Origin: Phallusia mammillata
Taxonomy: Eukaryota; Chordata; Ascidiacea; Phlebobranchia; Ascidiidae
DNA: 64,000 bases
Reading direction: 5' to 3'
NCBI GenBank assembly: GCA_003260075.1
Contig: QLIY01000666.1
Span: 28,432 to 92,431, forward strand
Below, piece by piece: positions 10,401-24,200 of this stretch. The position numbers were made by a program, and so were the translations under genes. How positions within the stretch are numbered: the first letter of the stretch is position 1; each line of letters opens with the position of its first letter. The notes under the pieces are model-generated. The model saw only the letters and a program-made list of their open reading frames with translations. It ran no database searches and was not told where the DNA came from.

Positions 10401-13400
10401 GCTACATTAAAAAAGATAATCCCAAATAATAAAAAAGAAGTAGTGTCAGCTTGAAAAGCTATTCAAAAAAGGAATTCCGATTTTGAAAAATAAAAGACAT
10501 TAGAAAATAAATTGAAATATACCTTGACAATTCCAATCTTTTTAGATTGAACCCAAATGTTTTTTTATTATTTTGAACAAACAATTTTAATGAGCTGTGT
10601 TTGTGAGTCATTAAACAATGGGGTCCAATTGTTAATTTGAATGAATCAGCATGGGGGGCAAAGAAAAATTCAAATGATTCATAACCAATTGCTTTCCCCA
10701 CTTAAAACTTCAAGTAGCACTCGGTAAAAACAAACCTACACATACGAAGTAGCTTCCATGAATCAATGAGCTTGTTTATCCTATAAACCACTCAACAATG
10801 GTCAGATTATCGAGTGCTCATTGTATTCTTTACCTTTGTTCTCTTGTCTGTTTGTTGCTTTGTTCCCCGGGCCGGCTGTAAACTTTTTATTTGTGTACTT
10901 AGTGGCAATCTGTTACAACACTCTTAAGGAGTGAGTGTCAACGCAAGAGAGAAAGTTTTTTTACTGTTTGGCAAACTTGTTCCGGCTTGTTTTTACTCAA
11001 ACATTTTTCACTTGTGGAATGTATAGTGCAAAGCAATAATCTGTTATTCGTTGAAACTGAAATAGGATTTTGTTACTTCAGTTTCAGACAGTGTTTGTGT
11101 TTAAAGTTACTGTGAACATATGGGAATTGTTTAGATATTTAACTGTACTGACTGTTTTGTTTGTGAATTGACGGAAAAAAATATTTTTGATTTTTTTAAA
11201 ATGGATTTCAAATTGAGGTTGAAAACTTGATTAAAAATGGATTGTTTTAAGTTGGTTTTAATTTAAACTGACACAATCATAAAACAAACATTTTAAATAC
11301 TGAAAATAAGTTTTAAAAAAAATCATTTTATTTAAATTTACTTTGGTGTCTAGTTCTTTAAAAATAATTGTTCAAATTTAGTTTAAAAAAATTTGGAAGA
11401 AATTCTGAATAATTGTAACAAAGTTTAGGTTTAAAAATAAAATGTACCTTAAGAAGTTGTATTTTTCACAGTTAACCGAAAAACATCTTAGCAAAGTAAA
11501 CTAAATAGTAAACTCATTTATTGGCTCTATATGCTTTTACATTAAACTAAATAGATTATTTAAATTTTTTACACCTTTTACTATTTCTAGGCTTTTTATT
11601 GAACTTATACAAATGTATAGAAATATAATTTAGTAACTAAATGTCTGCATCTGCTATTAAACCACTATGCAAGAGGTAGCTGGCACTAAAATGGCAGGTA
11701 ACAAATTTAGTTTGGCAATTTTACTGTTATTCCACTGTGTATCTATTTTCAAACCAAAAAAGAGAAAATAAACATTTAAATTCATAATGTTGGCATGAGC
11801 ATTTGCTGAAATGTTTGAATAATAAAGCATTTCACTTTTATGTTTATTTGGGCTGTTATATTCATCATTAAATTCATTACTTGTTTTAATTCTTTTTTTT
11901 ATATTACAAACTCTTTGTTTGAAAATTCCATGCTTTATAAATTAAAGTGGAAATTCATTTGTTTCCTTTGTAGGGAGAAATGCTTCGTTTCGAGACAACT
12001 TTCAAAGTTTGCAAGAATGGAGACGGAATTATGACGTGAGGTTGAGTGGACACCATGATTTGTCCCTGGTTGAAGAGCAGCTGGGAAAAAGTGGAAGTCC
12101 TCTGCACAACAGGTTGCTCGAAGGACCTTGTAAGTTAAACTTGTTATTACTATTTTTTGTAAAGAACATATATTACATATACGTGTTAAATCAATGATTC
12201 CTAACATTTTTTTCTTGTTGTCATCCTTTCAAAATCTCCAACAAGACCCCCATACCTTTTTTATTCAATATCTAACAAGTCTTGCACCCTCGGTTAAGAA
12301 CCTCTGTGCTAAATAATTGTTAAACATTTGTGGTGTTTCAGGGGAGGGTCAACTACCTGACGATCTTCTTCACCGCACAACACAGCTGGTGTTCCAGTAT
12401 CAAGCGGGCAGAAAGATTCCAAAACTGAGAGAACCTCGCAACTTGTATGCACTCACAAAAGAGGCTGGACCTCAACAAGCAACAAGGTGAACAAAATAAT
12501 GCTGTTTAGATTTAACCTTTTATAACATCTAAGGTGGTATAAGGTTAGAAATATCCTTGGTTTCAAATCATGGTTGGGTTATTTACCTGAGTTTGCTTAA
12601 AAAGTCATCTCTTCCTACTCTTATCAGTCTCAGTTATGACAAATGTTTGTTTTTTTCGCATTGATTGCTCTTTTTCTGAAATAAAAAAATATAAAATTTT
12701 AGTACAACATGACTTTTTGGTACTTGCCTAACTGTTCTAAAATTAATTTTAACATAATAATACTCACAATTTAATACACAATTTCTACTATTTTAATTGC
12801 TTAAATAAGTTAAAACAATGTTCTTGTGTTGTTTCAGATGGCCGTCACATATGCAAGTGGTTTGTCCAGCGATAAGATTCATCGAAACGACCCCGTCTTC
12901 ACCCGAACCTCTACAAAAACCCACAGGGAAAGAACCAACTCCATCTGTTCGGGGGCCTCAAATTGGAGAGGTAGGGTTTAAATCACATATGAAAAGCGAT
13001 TCGCCTGAACATAAAATAAGTACTGTGCAAAAAAGAAACTGTTGTGCAATAACATCAACACAATTGTTTTGTGATATTTAGATGTACTACTGATTTATAG
13101 GGTGGTTTTCGATTTATCTCAATAAATCGTTTGCAACTCATGACTTTTACTCACCCAGTTAAAGAAATTCTACAATCCTTTCCAACATGCTATGTACTGT
13201 AACTTTTATGCATGTGTGGCTTAAAAAAAAATTAAGGAAAATCCTAATACATGTGTCTTTTTGCAGATGATTTATTACAATGACCCCGGTCGTGACCTCT
13301 ACTTCATGAGGTCAAGGGTCGCTGGTTGTCGCTTAGCGATGAGAAGCATGACTCTGACTCCACGAGATTACCCTGATGATAATTTTCAACTTGAATTTGA

Positions 13401-16400
13401 ATCGAGATTTGAAAGCGGAAACCTGCTTAAAGTTGACAAAATGTAAGTTCTACTATAAAATTAAAAAATAAAGAAAAAAGATTGTTTTAAAGGTTTGGAA
13501 AAAAATTGTACTTGAAAAAGAAACTTTCTAGTTTGAATTTTGATGTAGATTTAGTAGTAGATCATAAATCCTAACTGCAACTACTTGTTTAAGTCAATTG
13601 TTAGGTTTGCAAAAAAGATTATCAACCCGCTCTTACATTGGAAGACAAAATTGTTTTTTCTGATATATTTTCTGTTTTATCTGATAATATTTTAAACCTG
13701 CTGGCATCCAACACAATTCTTGTCTTTCACTCTTCAGAACGGACTTTGAGTATGAGCTGACACTTCGAACTGATTTATACACAAACAAGCATACACAATG
13801 GTTTTTCTTCAGGTAAAACCTTTAAATTTAAGTCTGGACATTCTGTGACTCGAAATACAAAATATTCTGGTCGATAACAAACCATTAAATCAATGGAGAT
13901 CCCAAAGTATCTGTTTGTACTGATTCTGGATACTTGCTTATATAAGTTATTTGCATGAAAAAGTTGATTATGCAGTTAACAACACTTATCTGTTCCTGAA
14001 ACAAAACGCTTGATTATCATAAAATGCAGTATTTGAAACTTGAATGACATATGCACCTGGTATAATGTATTTGTCTCCATTCATGTATTTTGGATGATTT
14101 AATTGTTTTGTTTTTACTCAGAGTAAGAAACATGCGACCTGGAAAACTTTATCGCTTTACAATAGTGAACCTCATGAAACCATCAAGTCTCTACAATCAG
14201 GGAATGCGGCCACTTTTGTATTCTGATGCAAACGCAAAGAAAAACAAGGTGTCTGCAATAAAACTAATTTTAAAAAGCACTAAAAAATATAATGCATACA
14301 TTTTATGCTTTAAATCAAAACCAAATTTAAACAATTTTGTTTTAAATTAACCAAGTATTAAACAAACAATTTTTCTACTAATGCGAACCAATTCAAAAGT
14401 TTTATTCACATAAAGTAAAATAAATTAGACAGTTAATCTCAAATCTCAAACATGGTTCTAACTTCAAATACATAATGTAGATTGGATGGACTCGTTGTGG
14501 TAGCAACATTCGTTACTATAGAAACAATCTATGCAGTCGCGACGGCCGATGCTTCTACTCATTAACATGGCAGTGTGATTTTCCGTACAAAGATGACACA
14601 TGCTATTTTGCACATTGCTACCCTTACACTTATACCGACCTACAGGTAAATAAGAGACACATATTCCAAAAGCAGTACAACAAACTTTGCATTCAAACAC
14701 ATACTAATAAGCAAATCAGATTTATCGGAAAAGTTACAACTGAACCTCATTCATAATAGATTAAGCAGGTCTTGCGTAGTTTTAAAGAGTTTTCACTAAT
14801 ATTAGTTAAAACTGTCTTTGATAAAAAAAACTATTAGGGTGAATAAAAAAGATCTGTGTTAAGTGTTCATCCAATTTAAATAAGGGATAATAACGACTGG
14901 GAAATGTAATTAGAAAACTGTGTTGTTATTCTAGTGTGTACCCTTACCTGATAACCCAATCATTTATTGTTACTTTGCAGGAGTATTTATTGATGCTGGC
15001 TAACGACCCGGTCCGATCAAGATTTTGCAAACAAAGAGTTTTGTGCAGAACACTTGCTGGTATGTTGCTGTAGTATTTTGGAAATAGGGTATGAGGGATA
15101 GGCTGAGACAAGGGTACCTAGCTTCACTGGTCGACAAATACGACATAGCAAGAAAATAGTTGAAAATGTCTGCTTAGCTAGCCAACAGCATTCACAACAG
15201 GGGGTCCTAATTTTTTTATGTGGGGGTAAACAATTTCGAGTTGAAGTGGGTTTAGTTTCAAACCTGTGCTATAAAACATGTACAATAATGCAGATGGTAA
15301 TTTAACAAAATAACAATGCAAACAAATGTACTTTCAGGTAACCTTGTGTACATTTTAACCATTACCTCACCATCTCGTAATCCGGAAATATCCCGAGCCA
15401 AGAAAGCTGTCGTCCTGAGCGCTAGGGTACATCCTGGTGAAACAAACTCATCTTGGATGATGAAAGGATTTCTCGACTACCTCTCTGGAAGTTCTGCTGA
15501 TGCTAAGGTTGTTTGTCTGAAAGAAAAGCAACTACCAAATCTTAATTCATTCGACCCATGTATTGCATAAAGTGGTTCCATTTTGAATCGGATTTTAAAG
15601 CTGATTTAAATTGATAGCAATTGAAATTAACTTTTTGTTGTGTTTAACTGGAAAATGTAATTCATTAGAATATTTTCTCAACTGAACAAAGGCTACAGGG
15701 ATTTAGTATGCAATAAAATAGAACTTATGATGAACTGGATTAACCTGTAGTAAATGGAAACAAAAAAATGTTGTGATGTTCAACCTGGCTAAAATGCAAG
15801 ATTTAATTAGGCTGAACATATTATATGTCTGATATGGTCCAAAAAAGAAAATCTTTTCAAAAATGCAGTGTTTGCCTAAAATCTTATATGCATAGCACAT
15901 TCAGAAAGCAAGCCAATTAACTTAATTATTCATTTGTTTTTGTAGTTGCTACGAGATACCTTCATTTTTAAAATCGTCCCTATGCTCAATCCAGATGGAG
16001 TTATTGTCGGCAATTACAGGCAAGTCCAATCATTTAAAAAAGTTTTTTAGGATCTGTTGTTTTGTAATTTCTAAAATATATAACTAAAGACGTCTGGTTG
16101 TAAAATTAATACCCTATTTCAAAATTCGCTTCTCAGATGCTCTTTACCAAAGATGGCCAGATAAAAATCATGTTATTATTCTTTGCATTTGTTCTTCAGA
16201 TGCTCTTTGGCTGGTCGAGATTTAAACCGCAACTACAAATCAGTTTTAAAAGATTCTTTCCCGTCGATTTGGCACACGAAGATGATGGTGAAGAAGTTGC
16301 GTGCCGAGAGAGAGGTTGTCCTCTATTGTGACCTTCACGGCCACTCACGGAAGAACAACATCTTCATCTACGGTTGTGAGAATAAACACAATCCGCAGAA

Positions 16401-19400
16401 GAGGATGAGAGAAAGGGTAGGTTCTATAGCACGGCTGCTCAAAGTTGTTTGCTCTGCGAACCCATTTTAGAACAGAAATTTCTATGCAACCCCTTGATGG
16501 GCATATCCTATACACGTGAATGATTAGGGATGGGCCGAGCCGAGCCAGAACCTGAGTACTCGGTACCGAGCATCGCTGTTTTTAATGCTCGGTGCTCGGC
16601 CGAGCAGTTGCACAAACTGACTCGAGCGTTAAATTTGCATATTCATGCCCTGCTAACATACGAAACTAGTGTTCTAAAGGGTGTCTATGAACAAAAACGA
16701 ATGATTTTTCAAATGTTTTAGATAGTGGAAAAACGCGTACTAAAAGGGCATGTACAGCTTAATAAAACACCACCGGTGACGTAAGAGACCTTGTAGAGCT
16801 AAAAGGTAGAAAGGGGATTTTTGTGATGTCATAATGCACCGAGCGTGCTCGGCCGAGCTCCGAGCATTAAACTGAGATGCTCGGTGCTCGACCAAACAGA
16901 ACATTTGCAGTTTTGGCACATCCCTATGAATGATGTTTAGCAATAAATGTACGCATGTATGCCATGTATTGTGACAATGACATAATAATGCATGTTGTTT
17001 CGCGACCCCCAAATTATCTTCTGTATATGACCCACAGTTTAAGAAGCCCTGTTCTATAGTTTTGCTTATTTCAAGGCACAACTAAATACTTCATTGGGTT
17101 TATGAACAAATTCATGTATAGTGTTTAAAAATAATATTTCTCTTTAAACATTTGTTGTTTGGCCAATAAAGATAAAAATTAGATTTGAGCAGATTTCCTT
17201 ATTTAGTCCAACAGTTAAAAGATTGTAATATGGCATTTTTGAATAATAAAGAACCTTTGAAAAACTTAAATGGCTTTTAAGCTTACACTTCGCCAGACTT
17301 TCAGAATTTTCTCAGACATCTACAAGTGCAATAACATTTCTAGTTTTTAACATAGTATTATCTCATACTAGATTTTTCCATTGATGCTTTCGAAGAACGC
17401 CCACCAGGCATTTGCATTTGACAGCTGCAAATACAAAGTTCAAAAGAGCAAAGAAGGAACAGGGAGAATTGTGATGTGGTACTTGGGAATTATGAACAGG
17501 TAAACTGATACAGATGAATTCAGTTATTCGCATAATCCATTCAGTTACATAGGAGTGGTAAATTCCAACCAAGGCCAAATGTTGAGAAAATTGTCCGGCT
17601 ATCCTAAATCTGGTTAGTTGCACAAAAAACAAACGAATTAGTACTGTAATAGACCTGATTTTTCAGTGTTTTGGCAAAACACATGACAACCATAATTGTT
17701 GGGAAACATTGAGGTTAACGGAAATGCTTCATTTTGTAACTTAATATGGAAAACGTTTTTTTCTTTTTTTTTAACATTGGTATCTTTTTATTGGTTAAAG
17801 TGTTTCATTTTTGCGTCAAAAAATTTTTGGAAAATAATTTGTAAACCAGTCACCGTGCATGTTACTTACCAAAATATTACTGTTGTGTCCACATTTGGTT
17901 TCAGTTACACCCTGGAAGCCACTTTCGGGGGGACTTCTTTGCCGGGTAGTAGGAAGGACACACACCTCAACACACATGACCTTGAAATGATAGGATACCA
18001 CTTCTGCGACACTTTGCTTGATTACTGCGACCCTGACCTGTCCAAAACAGAAGCTTGCATGTGCGAGTTGCAGGAACGGATGAGAAGACAGATTATGAAG
18101 AAACTAAGATTGCAAGGTACAACATTTTTAGTGGCAATTTTTTTACAAGCTGCAAAACTGAACTGTAAATTTCAGATGTATTCCGTTTTTTTCTGGTTGA
18201 TCAGCAATTTTCCAAGACTGTTTAGTCAAAAGTATAATGTTATTATTTTATCCATCATATTTTTTAACAAAAAAGTGGAAATTCTCACACAAAGAATAAC
18301 ATTTGAGTTTACAGTAAAATGTGACTACAAATTACTGATGCATTTAGGCTATTTTTTGGTTACTTTACACTTTTCCAAGAATGTTCAAAAGTGTTTGTGT
18401 AACTATTTTTACCATCAATTTCATGTAAAATGTGTGTTTATGCTAGAATGGTGTAGTGACAGTGTGGCATTACATATCCTTCATCACAGGTTCTGATGAC
18501 ATTAACATCGATGATTACATAAGTGACATGGAGTCGGATACTTCTGGTTCGGATTCATCATGTGACGATGGACTCCCCGTTCATTTGCTCGCCATCGCCC
18601 CCAAGTTGCAGCGAAAGAAGAAAATGAGAAGCCGCAGAGACAGGAACAAGGTTATTCCAACAAAGGTACAAAAAACATAACCAGAATAAAAACAAAGTTG
18701 TTGTTTTGCAATTGTGGTCACAAGTTTTTTTTTCATTTTTATCCTTGGTGGGCTGGCAACCCTTAAATGTGTTATGCTCACAATGAGTCTGTGGTAATGC
18801 TGTATGTTTAATTGCAAGTCTTTTTTTGGTGATTACAATTTAGTTCACCCATCAAGGTTCCACTGGTTTAGAGCAATGTTGCTTAAGTTTCCTGCTCAAG
18901 AAAATGCATGTGGTCAAGATGGGATTAGAACCCACAGCATTGAGAACTTTAGATATGGATTTAAAAATGAAGGGTGAACAATTAAAGTTTGTAGTTTTTA
19001 TTGTTTTGCCATTATTTTTAGCCTGTAGTTCCAGCTGCAACCGAAAGCACCAAACCTGTTTCACACAGCGCTAAGATGGCCACAGACAAGATTAAGGCCA
19101 TAAGGTATAAAGTATAAAACTGTTGACAAGATAACCTAAAATAACTTATTTTGTATATCCATCACAACAAAAAAGTTTCTTTTTTCTGTTTTTAATATGA
19201 GCTGGGTTCAGGAAGAACTAAAAACTTTGCAGATTAAATTTGAATGACAACATATTTTTAGATATACACAACCAAGCCACAAGAAGAGAGATGAACATTC
19301 AGGTAGTACAAGACCCACAGCAAACTCTGCATCAACTTACACAGATGACAGAGGCACAAGTAACGACAGATCAACTAAGAAGGTTCAGGTTTCAAAATGT

Positions 19401-21113
19401 GTTTTTGCTAAACCAATGATCTTCTTTGACTACAGTTTTTCACTAATCAGTCCTAATTTGTAGATTGAATTTAAGGTATGCAAATAACACTTATGGTGGA
19501 TAAGGTTGTATTTTTAAACTTAGTCTATTGGTTAAAAGACATTAAAAAAGGCCGTGTAGTTTTGTAACATGATAGTATTCTGTTTTTCACTTGAAATCTG
19601 TGGAGGGATTCAATATTTTTGTCAGCCGGTTCTGTCACAAAAGTCATATTTTTTAGCTGGTTCTGTTACAAAAAGTCCATTGATAGTAACCAGCAATGTT
19701 AACCAGTTCTTTGATATCATAAAATTTTGCGAGACTGTTCTATAGAACCGGTGCGAACCGGCTGAATTCCACCACTGCTTGAAATACAGTTACTAGCTTT
19801 GAATGGTAGATTGAGCTTAGTCAGTAACATACAGAAAGTTTGTTGTTAAAAGAAACAACAAGTATATAGAGCTTTTTAGTGGTAAACTATTATCAAGTCA
19901 GTTAACACGTTGTAGTTACATTTACTTAGAATTGAAGTAGACCTTTAAATTTATGAAGCTCGAAGGCCGTTCTGTTGTTCCGCTTCGCACAAACCGAGCT
20001 ACATTTGTGCAGTTTGAGCCCCCGAACAAATTGATCACGGATTCCCCAACATCATCCAAAAAGCCAGGAAGTTCCGGTAGCCAAAGAAGCACAGTGAGCA
20101 ACAGTTCCCTCGGCCCGACGCCAACTTGCATCAGAATGAGGTCAGGTGATTGTTCCAACTTCAAAATCGAGAATTACGTTCGAGCGCTGTCAAAGCAAAA
20201 TTGTGAGAATGTAGATGCAGAAGTGAAACCAAACGAGGCAGAAAAGCAAAAATCAGCCTCTCAGTTGCAGAAGCAGAAGCTTGAGAAGATAAGAATAAAA
20301 AGGAAACAGCCTTTTCTGCGCTACCACAATTTGGTAAAACCTACAAATTATGCAAAACGTCAATCAAAGACTGTGTCCCCTGGCCAAGTAAACCTCGGTG
20401 ATATGTTACATTTCGACTCAATGCTGCCGAACGGTGGGCAAGTTAATATTCCGGCTCGCAATGGGGCAGTTACTCCAAATGATTTGAAGAATTTTGATGT
20501 AGCGAATGCATACGACCACAAGTTTTCGAGCTCAAATTCCGGGAAATATCTGGAAGAAAGCTTGCTCAGTAAATTACAAAACTTGCCTTTAATCTTAGAA
20601 ATAGAGAGTAAACAATCAATTCAGAAGAGAGTGAGCGGTAACAAGTCAAGAAAAACACAATCAGCTCCTAATGTTGTGCCAAGTAGGAGCCAAAGCAGAG
20701 CAAAGGCTGGACCTCGTACATTGGGTGGAAAGAAAAATAAGTCTCCTGATCCAAAAAGCATAAAACCGAGGCCTAGTCCTTCACAGTTACTCAAAATTAC
20801 TCCTAAAAAGTCTTTTGGAACTCTGAGGTACACAACTGACACTCAACCTATGAGAGCCCACCATTTTTTGGCAACCAATGTTACTAAGCAAAGTAAAGGC
20901 GATTGGAAACCACCGTCAGTGCGGAAGGGAATGCCGCGGATTCCGTCAAGTTTTTTGGACAACATGAGACACAAGTGGTTCCCGTTACGATGTTCCACCG
21001 ACCTTTCCAAACACATCGGAATAAAAGTTCATCATACTCACTGCGATAATCCTGGAAGTCGAATTATTTCTGCCAAAGAAGCTCAGTCAGACACAACTTC
21101 TGTTTCTGTTTAG
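7465..21113 (+). CDS. AGBL2/AGBL3-like: Cytosolic carboxypeptidase, CCP2/CCP3 type (tubulin deglutamylase)
   Basis: M14 metallocarboxypeptidase that removes glutamates from tubulin and other polyglutamylated proteins, mainly in cilia and centrioles in the family. Exons: 7465-7569, 8197-8211, 8847-8948, 9260-9314, 11974-12129, 12342-12486, 12838-12970, 13267-13442, 13738-13812, 14122-14248, 14481-14645, 14981-15059, 15338-15507, 15946-16019, 16200-16416, 17372-17499, 17905-18116, 18490-18665, 19022-19104, 19262-19388, 19941-21113; all in phase, 1,230 residues. The N-domain ([24 protein letters not shown]) precedes the catalytic domain. Zinc ligands are H476 and E479 ([12 protein letters not shown]) and H572 (CDLHGHS); substrate residues lie in [15 protein letters not shown], and the catalytic glutamate is E645 (YTLEATFGG). 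After residue 700 the tail is Ser/Lys-rich and disordered; the last exon alone gives 390 residues. Intron 14 has a GC donor. Exon 2 is a 15-base microexon. The exact first ATG ([10 protein letters not shown]) and the last acceptor (19939-19940) are the least certain parts. Confidence 0.95.
10245..10279 (+). repeat. 35-base exact copy of AGBL exon 8 inside intron 4
   Basis: These 35 bases are identical to 13372-13406 within exon 8 (coding [13 protein letters not shown]); identity stops abruptly on both sides. The copy lies in the 2.66 kb intron 9315-11973, which otherwise holds AT-rich sequence in which I see no gene. Confidence 0.85.
16525..16926. mobile_element. 402-base GGGCCGAGCC-family MITE in AGBL intron 15
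   Basis: Starts TAGGGATGGGCCGAGCC and ends ...GGCACATCCCTA, with an exact 8-base target duplication TGAATGAT at 16517-16524 and 16927-16934. A near-identical second copy lies at 26375-26774. The 63-codon open frame starting at 16530 is part of the repeat. Confidence 0.9.
18860..18945 (-). repeat. tRNA-derived SINE remnant
   Basis: Reverse strand shows a B-box-like block TGTGGGTTCTAATCCC (about 18919-18934) in AGBL intron 18. The same B-box type occurs in the fuller element at 29203. No intact tRNA fold, so not a tRNA gene. Confidence 0.35.
19602..19778. repeat. CAGTGGTGG-family MITE copy
   Basis: Shares CAGCCGGTTCTGTCACAAAA, the AACCAGCAATG block and the GGTGCGAACCGGCTGAAT end with the copies at 27729 and 41246. 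Ends in CCACCACTG; the left end is decayed (GTGGAGGGATTCAA). In AGBL intron 20. Confidence 0.7.
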
Positions 21114-21138
21114 TTTGAAATATTTTTTTACTGTGCCA

Positions 21139-21213
21139 AATAAACTAGCTGTCACAGAGTGAGTGTTGATAATAGCTCATTTTAAAATAGCATCTACTGG
21201 TCAGAATCGAAGT
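21139..21213 (+). promoter_or_regulatory. AGBL poly(A) signal and short intercistronic gap
   Basis: AATAAA at 21139-21144 follows the AGBL stop by 25 bases. A splice acceptor (TTTAAAATAG, ending 21190) comes 46 bases later and the next ATG is at 21214. There is no room for an ordinary promoter. This is the arrangement of tunicate or nematode operons, in which the downstream message receives a trans-spliced leader. Confidence 0.55.
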
Positions 21214-24200
21214 ATGAGCATAAATATCAGGGAAAAGACAAAACAGGTGAGTTACTAAAAACAGCAAAAAGTGTAAGTTTGGAATTTGTTTATCCTCAAA
21301 AAGTAGACTGAGAACGAAAACTTTATGTTTTAGAACAAGGTTTTGAGTTTAGCTTGCATGTGGTGACGTGAGATAAGTTCTGTTTATTTTGCACAAATGT
21401 AAAATACAGAGTACTGAAAGACTAGCAAGCTGCCTAAAACAGTTTTTAAGACATGACAAGGGCATTTTGGTAACATTAAACAAGCATCATAAAACCAAAG
21501 CATTAACATTTTTAAGCCCAACTTTTACAGTTGTCAGTTACTTCATGTAGCTACATTAGTAGCCTCAAAATAGCACTAGGCGACAAAGACTATGGTATTG
21601 TTAATTAATATCTTGTGCATGCTGTTTTTAGTTTCTAACACTTAATTTTGTTTTAAACTAACCCATTTCCTATTCAGTTGGCCACTGTGTCCCTCAAGTG
21701 TGTGAATCCACTCCTGGGTTTTTTCATCACACGAGCAGGATTCGTGGGCCAAAGAGTTGAGTAGAAATATACAACATTTAGAAACAAACTGTATATTTAA
21801 AAATTCATTTTTAGTATAGCATAAAATAAACCATGAAAATCTCACATTTTAAAGTAATTTATAGGTTTAAAAAGTATTCCAGAATTAACAAAAACATTTT
21901 TAGAAGTTTTAGTCAATTTATATGGGTAATGAATTGGTTTCATTTTTTTCCATAAAAACAGCTGTATTGTATGGGCATGTTAACCAAACTTGTGTGATTT
22001 TTTTGAATTGATATTTTGTTGTTTGTGGAGTGTTTTCTTTAAATTAACAACTTTTGTTTGTGTGTTTTGTTAATGCAGAACTACTATTGACCACATAAAT
22101 AAACTTTTTACTGAAACTATAGCGGTCAGAATTTGACCAGTTAACATAATTGCTATAGTCATCAGTTTAAAATTAAACTTGCGTTTATTTGATCAGTAAA
22201 TAAATCTTTTTATTACACTGATTAAAACACTGTATTGCAATGAGGGTCAATGAATGATGTTTTACAAACTGGTTACAAGACTTTAGTTTCAACATTATTT
22301 GTAATAAACTTATGAATGTTTTAGTCGGATTACTTGGAAGCATTGACTTCAGCTTACATCAGAAGCGGGGTTTTAATGGTACCAGATGCTAACAAAGGTG
22401 GGTATAAAGTTTTTGCACAGTAAAAATATGATTGTTTAATGCTGCTTATTTACTTAGAAATAATAATGCAACAATACAAGTAGTCTGTAAAAGCTTTTTA
22501 GATACACATATAACATTTAAACCACATCCAACTTTCAAAGAGTTCATTTCTGTGCCTGCATAACTCAGTTGGTAGAGTTGAAATCCAAGAAAGACTCCTG
22601 CCATGTTTTTTTTCCTATCCTATGCGTTGTTATATGAAATGCTTTGTACAATGCCTTCAATGGGCCTGGTGTACTATGATTAATATATGAGTGTCGCGAT
22701 CACTGGTCTGCATAGACACTTCAGGGCTGATCCCAGTTATGAATTTATGTTCATCTTAACTTATGTCATGACATTTAATGTAGATTATCCATTGAGATAC
22801 AGCAATGGGAGCAAGCCAGCAGATGGGAACTTTTCCGTCCAATACTTAGCAAACCATCTTGGCATGATGACTGGTAAGATAACACATCCCAGACTTTTAC
22901 TAAATGTTTGTTTTGCTAAATTTTGTCAATAACAGCCAGAGTAGTTGACAGATGGGTTTAAAGACAACTCCAAAAGCACTTCTGTCATTCTTAACTTTCC
23001 AGACTACAAACAATAAAGGCTAAAGACTATTTTCTCATCAGGATGTTGTTACCTTCTTGAATGACACTATAGTACAGGACTTTGCAACCTTTATCACTAA
23101 TGGGCAAAATGCAATTAGTTACATTAGGCAATTGGCCTACACTCAAGTTAAAATCTCGCAGGGACATCTTGACTACTGTACCTACATAAGCAGTTTTTTA
23201 AAAAAACTTTGTGAATCTTTAGTTAAACAATATGCAAAAAAGGAATTGGTCTTGCTTGCTAACACTGCATTAAAATAGCTTAGCAAGCCACTATTAAATT
23301 AAAATCTCGCAAGGACACCTTGACCACAGTATGTCAAAAATCACTTTTTAAATGAAATAAAGTGAACTTGCAGTTGAAGACACAAAAATTAGTTGTTCTG
23401 GTGTAGCTGTAAATTAACCTTTCATATCAGAATCGGATGAATCAAAACCTAGCTCCCCTGAAATGCGTAACGCATCATGCCAATGGTCACCACAGCCTGA
23501 TTCGCCAAATGAAACTGACAGTGCCGACCAAGAAGAGGTTGAAAAAGAAGCAATACTTGGTTCGATACTGAGTGTGCTGTGACCTGCGAATTAACACTCT
23601 GTGTCTGTTTACTAAACTGCTTCTTTACTGCATTTTAACAGTTTTTCTTGCCAAAAACTTTTCCAACTTCAAACCAGACTTTAGTTTGTTGTCTTTACTG
23701 TGCTGTAATGTTTCAATTAACTGGGATGTGGCAAATTTCTTGTTAACTACTATTTAAGTTTTATTAACTGAAAACATAACCAACACAAAATTTTTAACAA
23801 CAAAAATTGAAAAGAGAGTGCTTGCAAGTCAACAGTTAAGCAATGCTGTATGATTGAAAATTGTTTGTTGTTGTTTTTAAGTGTGTTGTTAAAATTCACT
23901 AACTTAAAGGAAAGTTACTTCTTTTAAAACATGCTGAGAAGTCTTTGACAGTTTGTTATTTGTTTAGAATTGCTGGAATTTATGTAAGTTGTGTGAGAAA
24001 ATACAAACAGCAGTTATCACTATTTTTCGATATTCAGCTTGTGGTGGTTCTTACCATTACTTACTTTACATTTAACAGCTTGCTTGGGCAAAAAAAATTC
24101 TGAGAAGTATTGTCCTGTTCCTCAGAAAACTCATTAACAGCAGCCATTACAATTTTTTTGACATTTAGTTTACCATTTCGCACTTTATTTTTACCAGCTG

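Noticed and set aside
16530..16721. 63-codon frame ([11 protein letters not shown]...) repeated at 26380
   Set aside because: It is conserved only because both copies belong to the same recent MITE.
19922..20164. Minus-strand frame opposite the last AGBL exon
   Set aside because: Antisense shadow; no splice sites or poly(A) signal support it.
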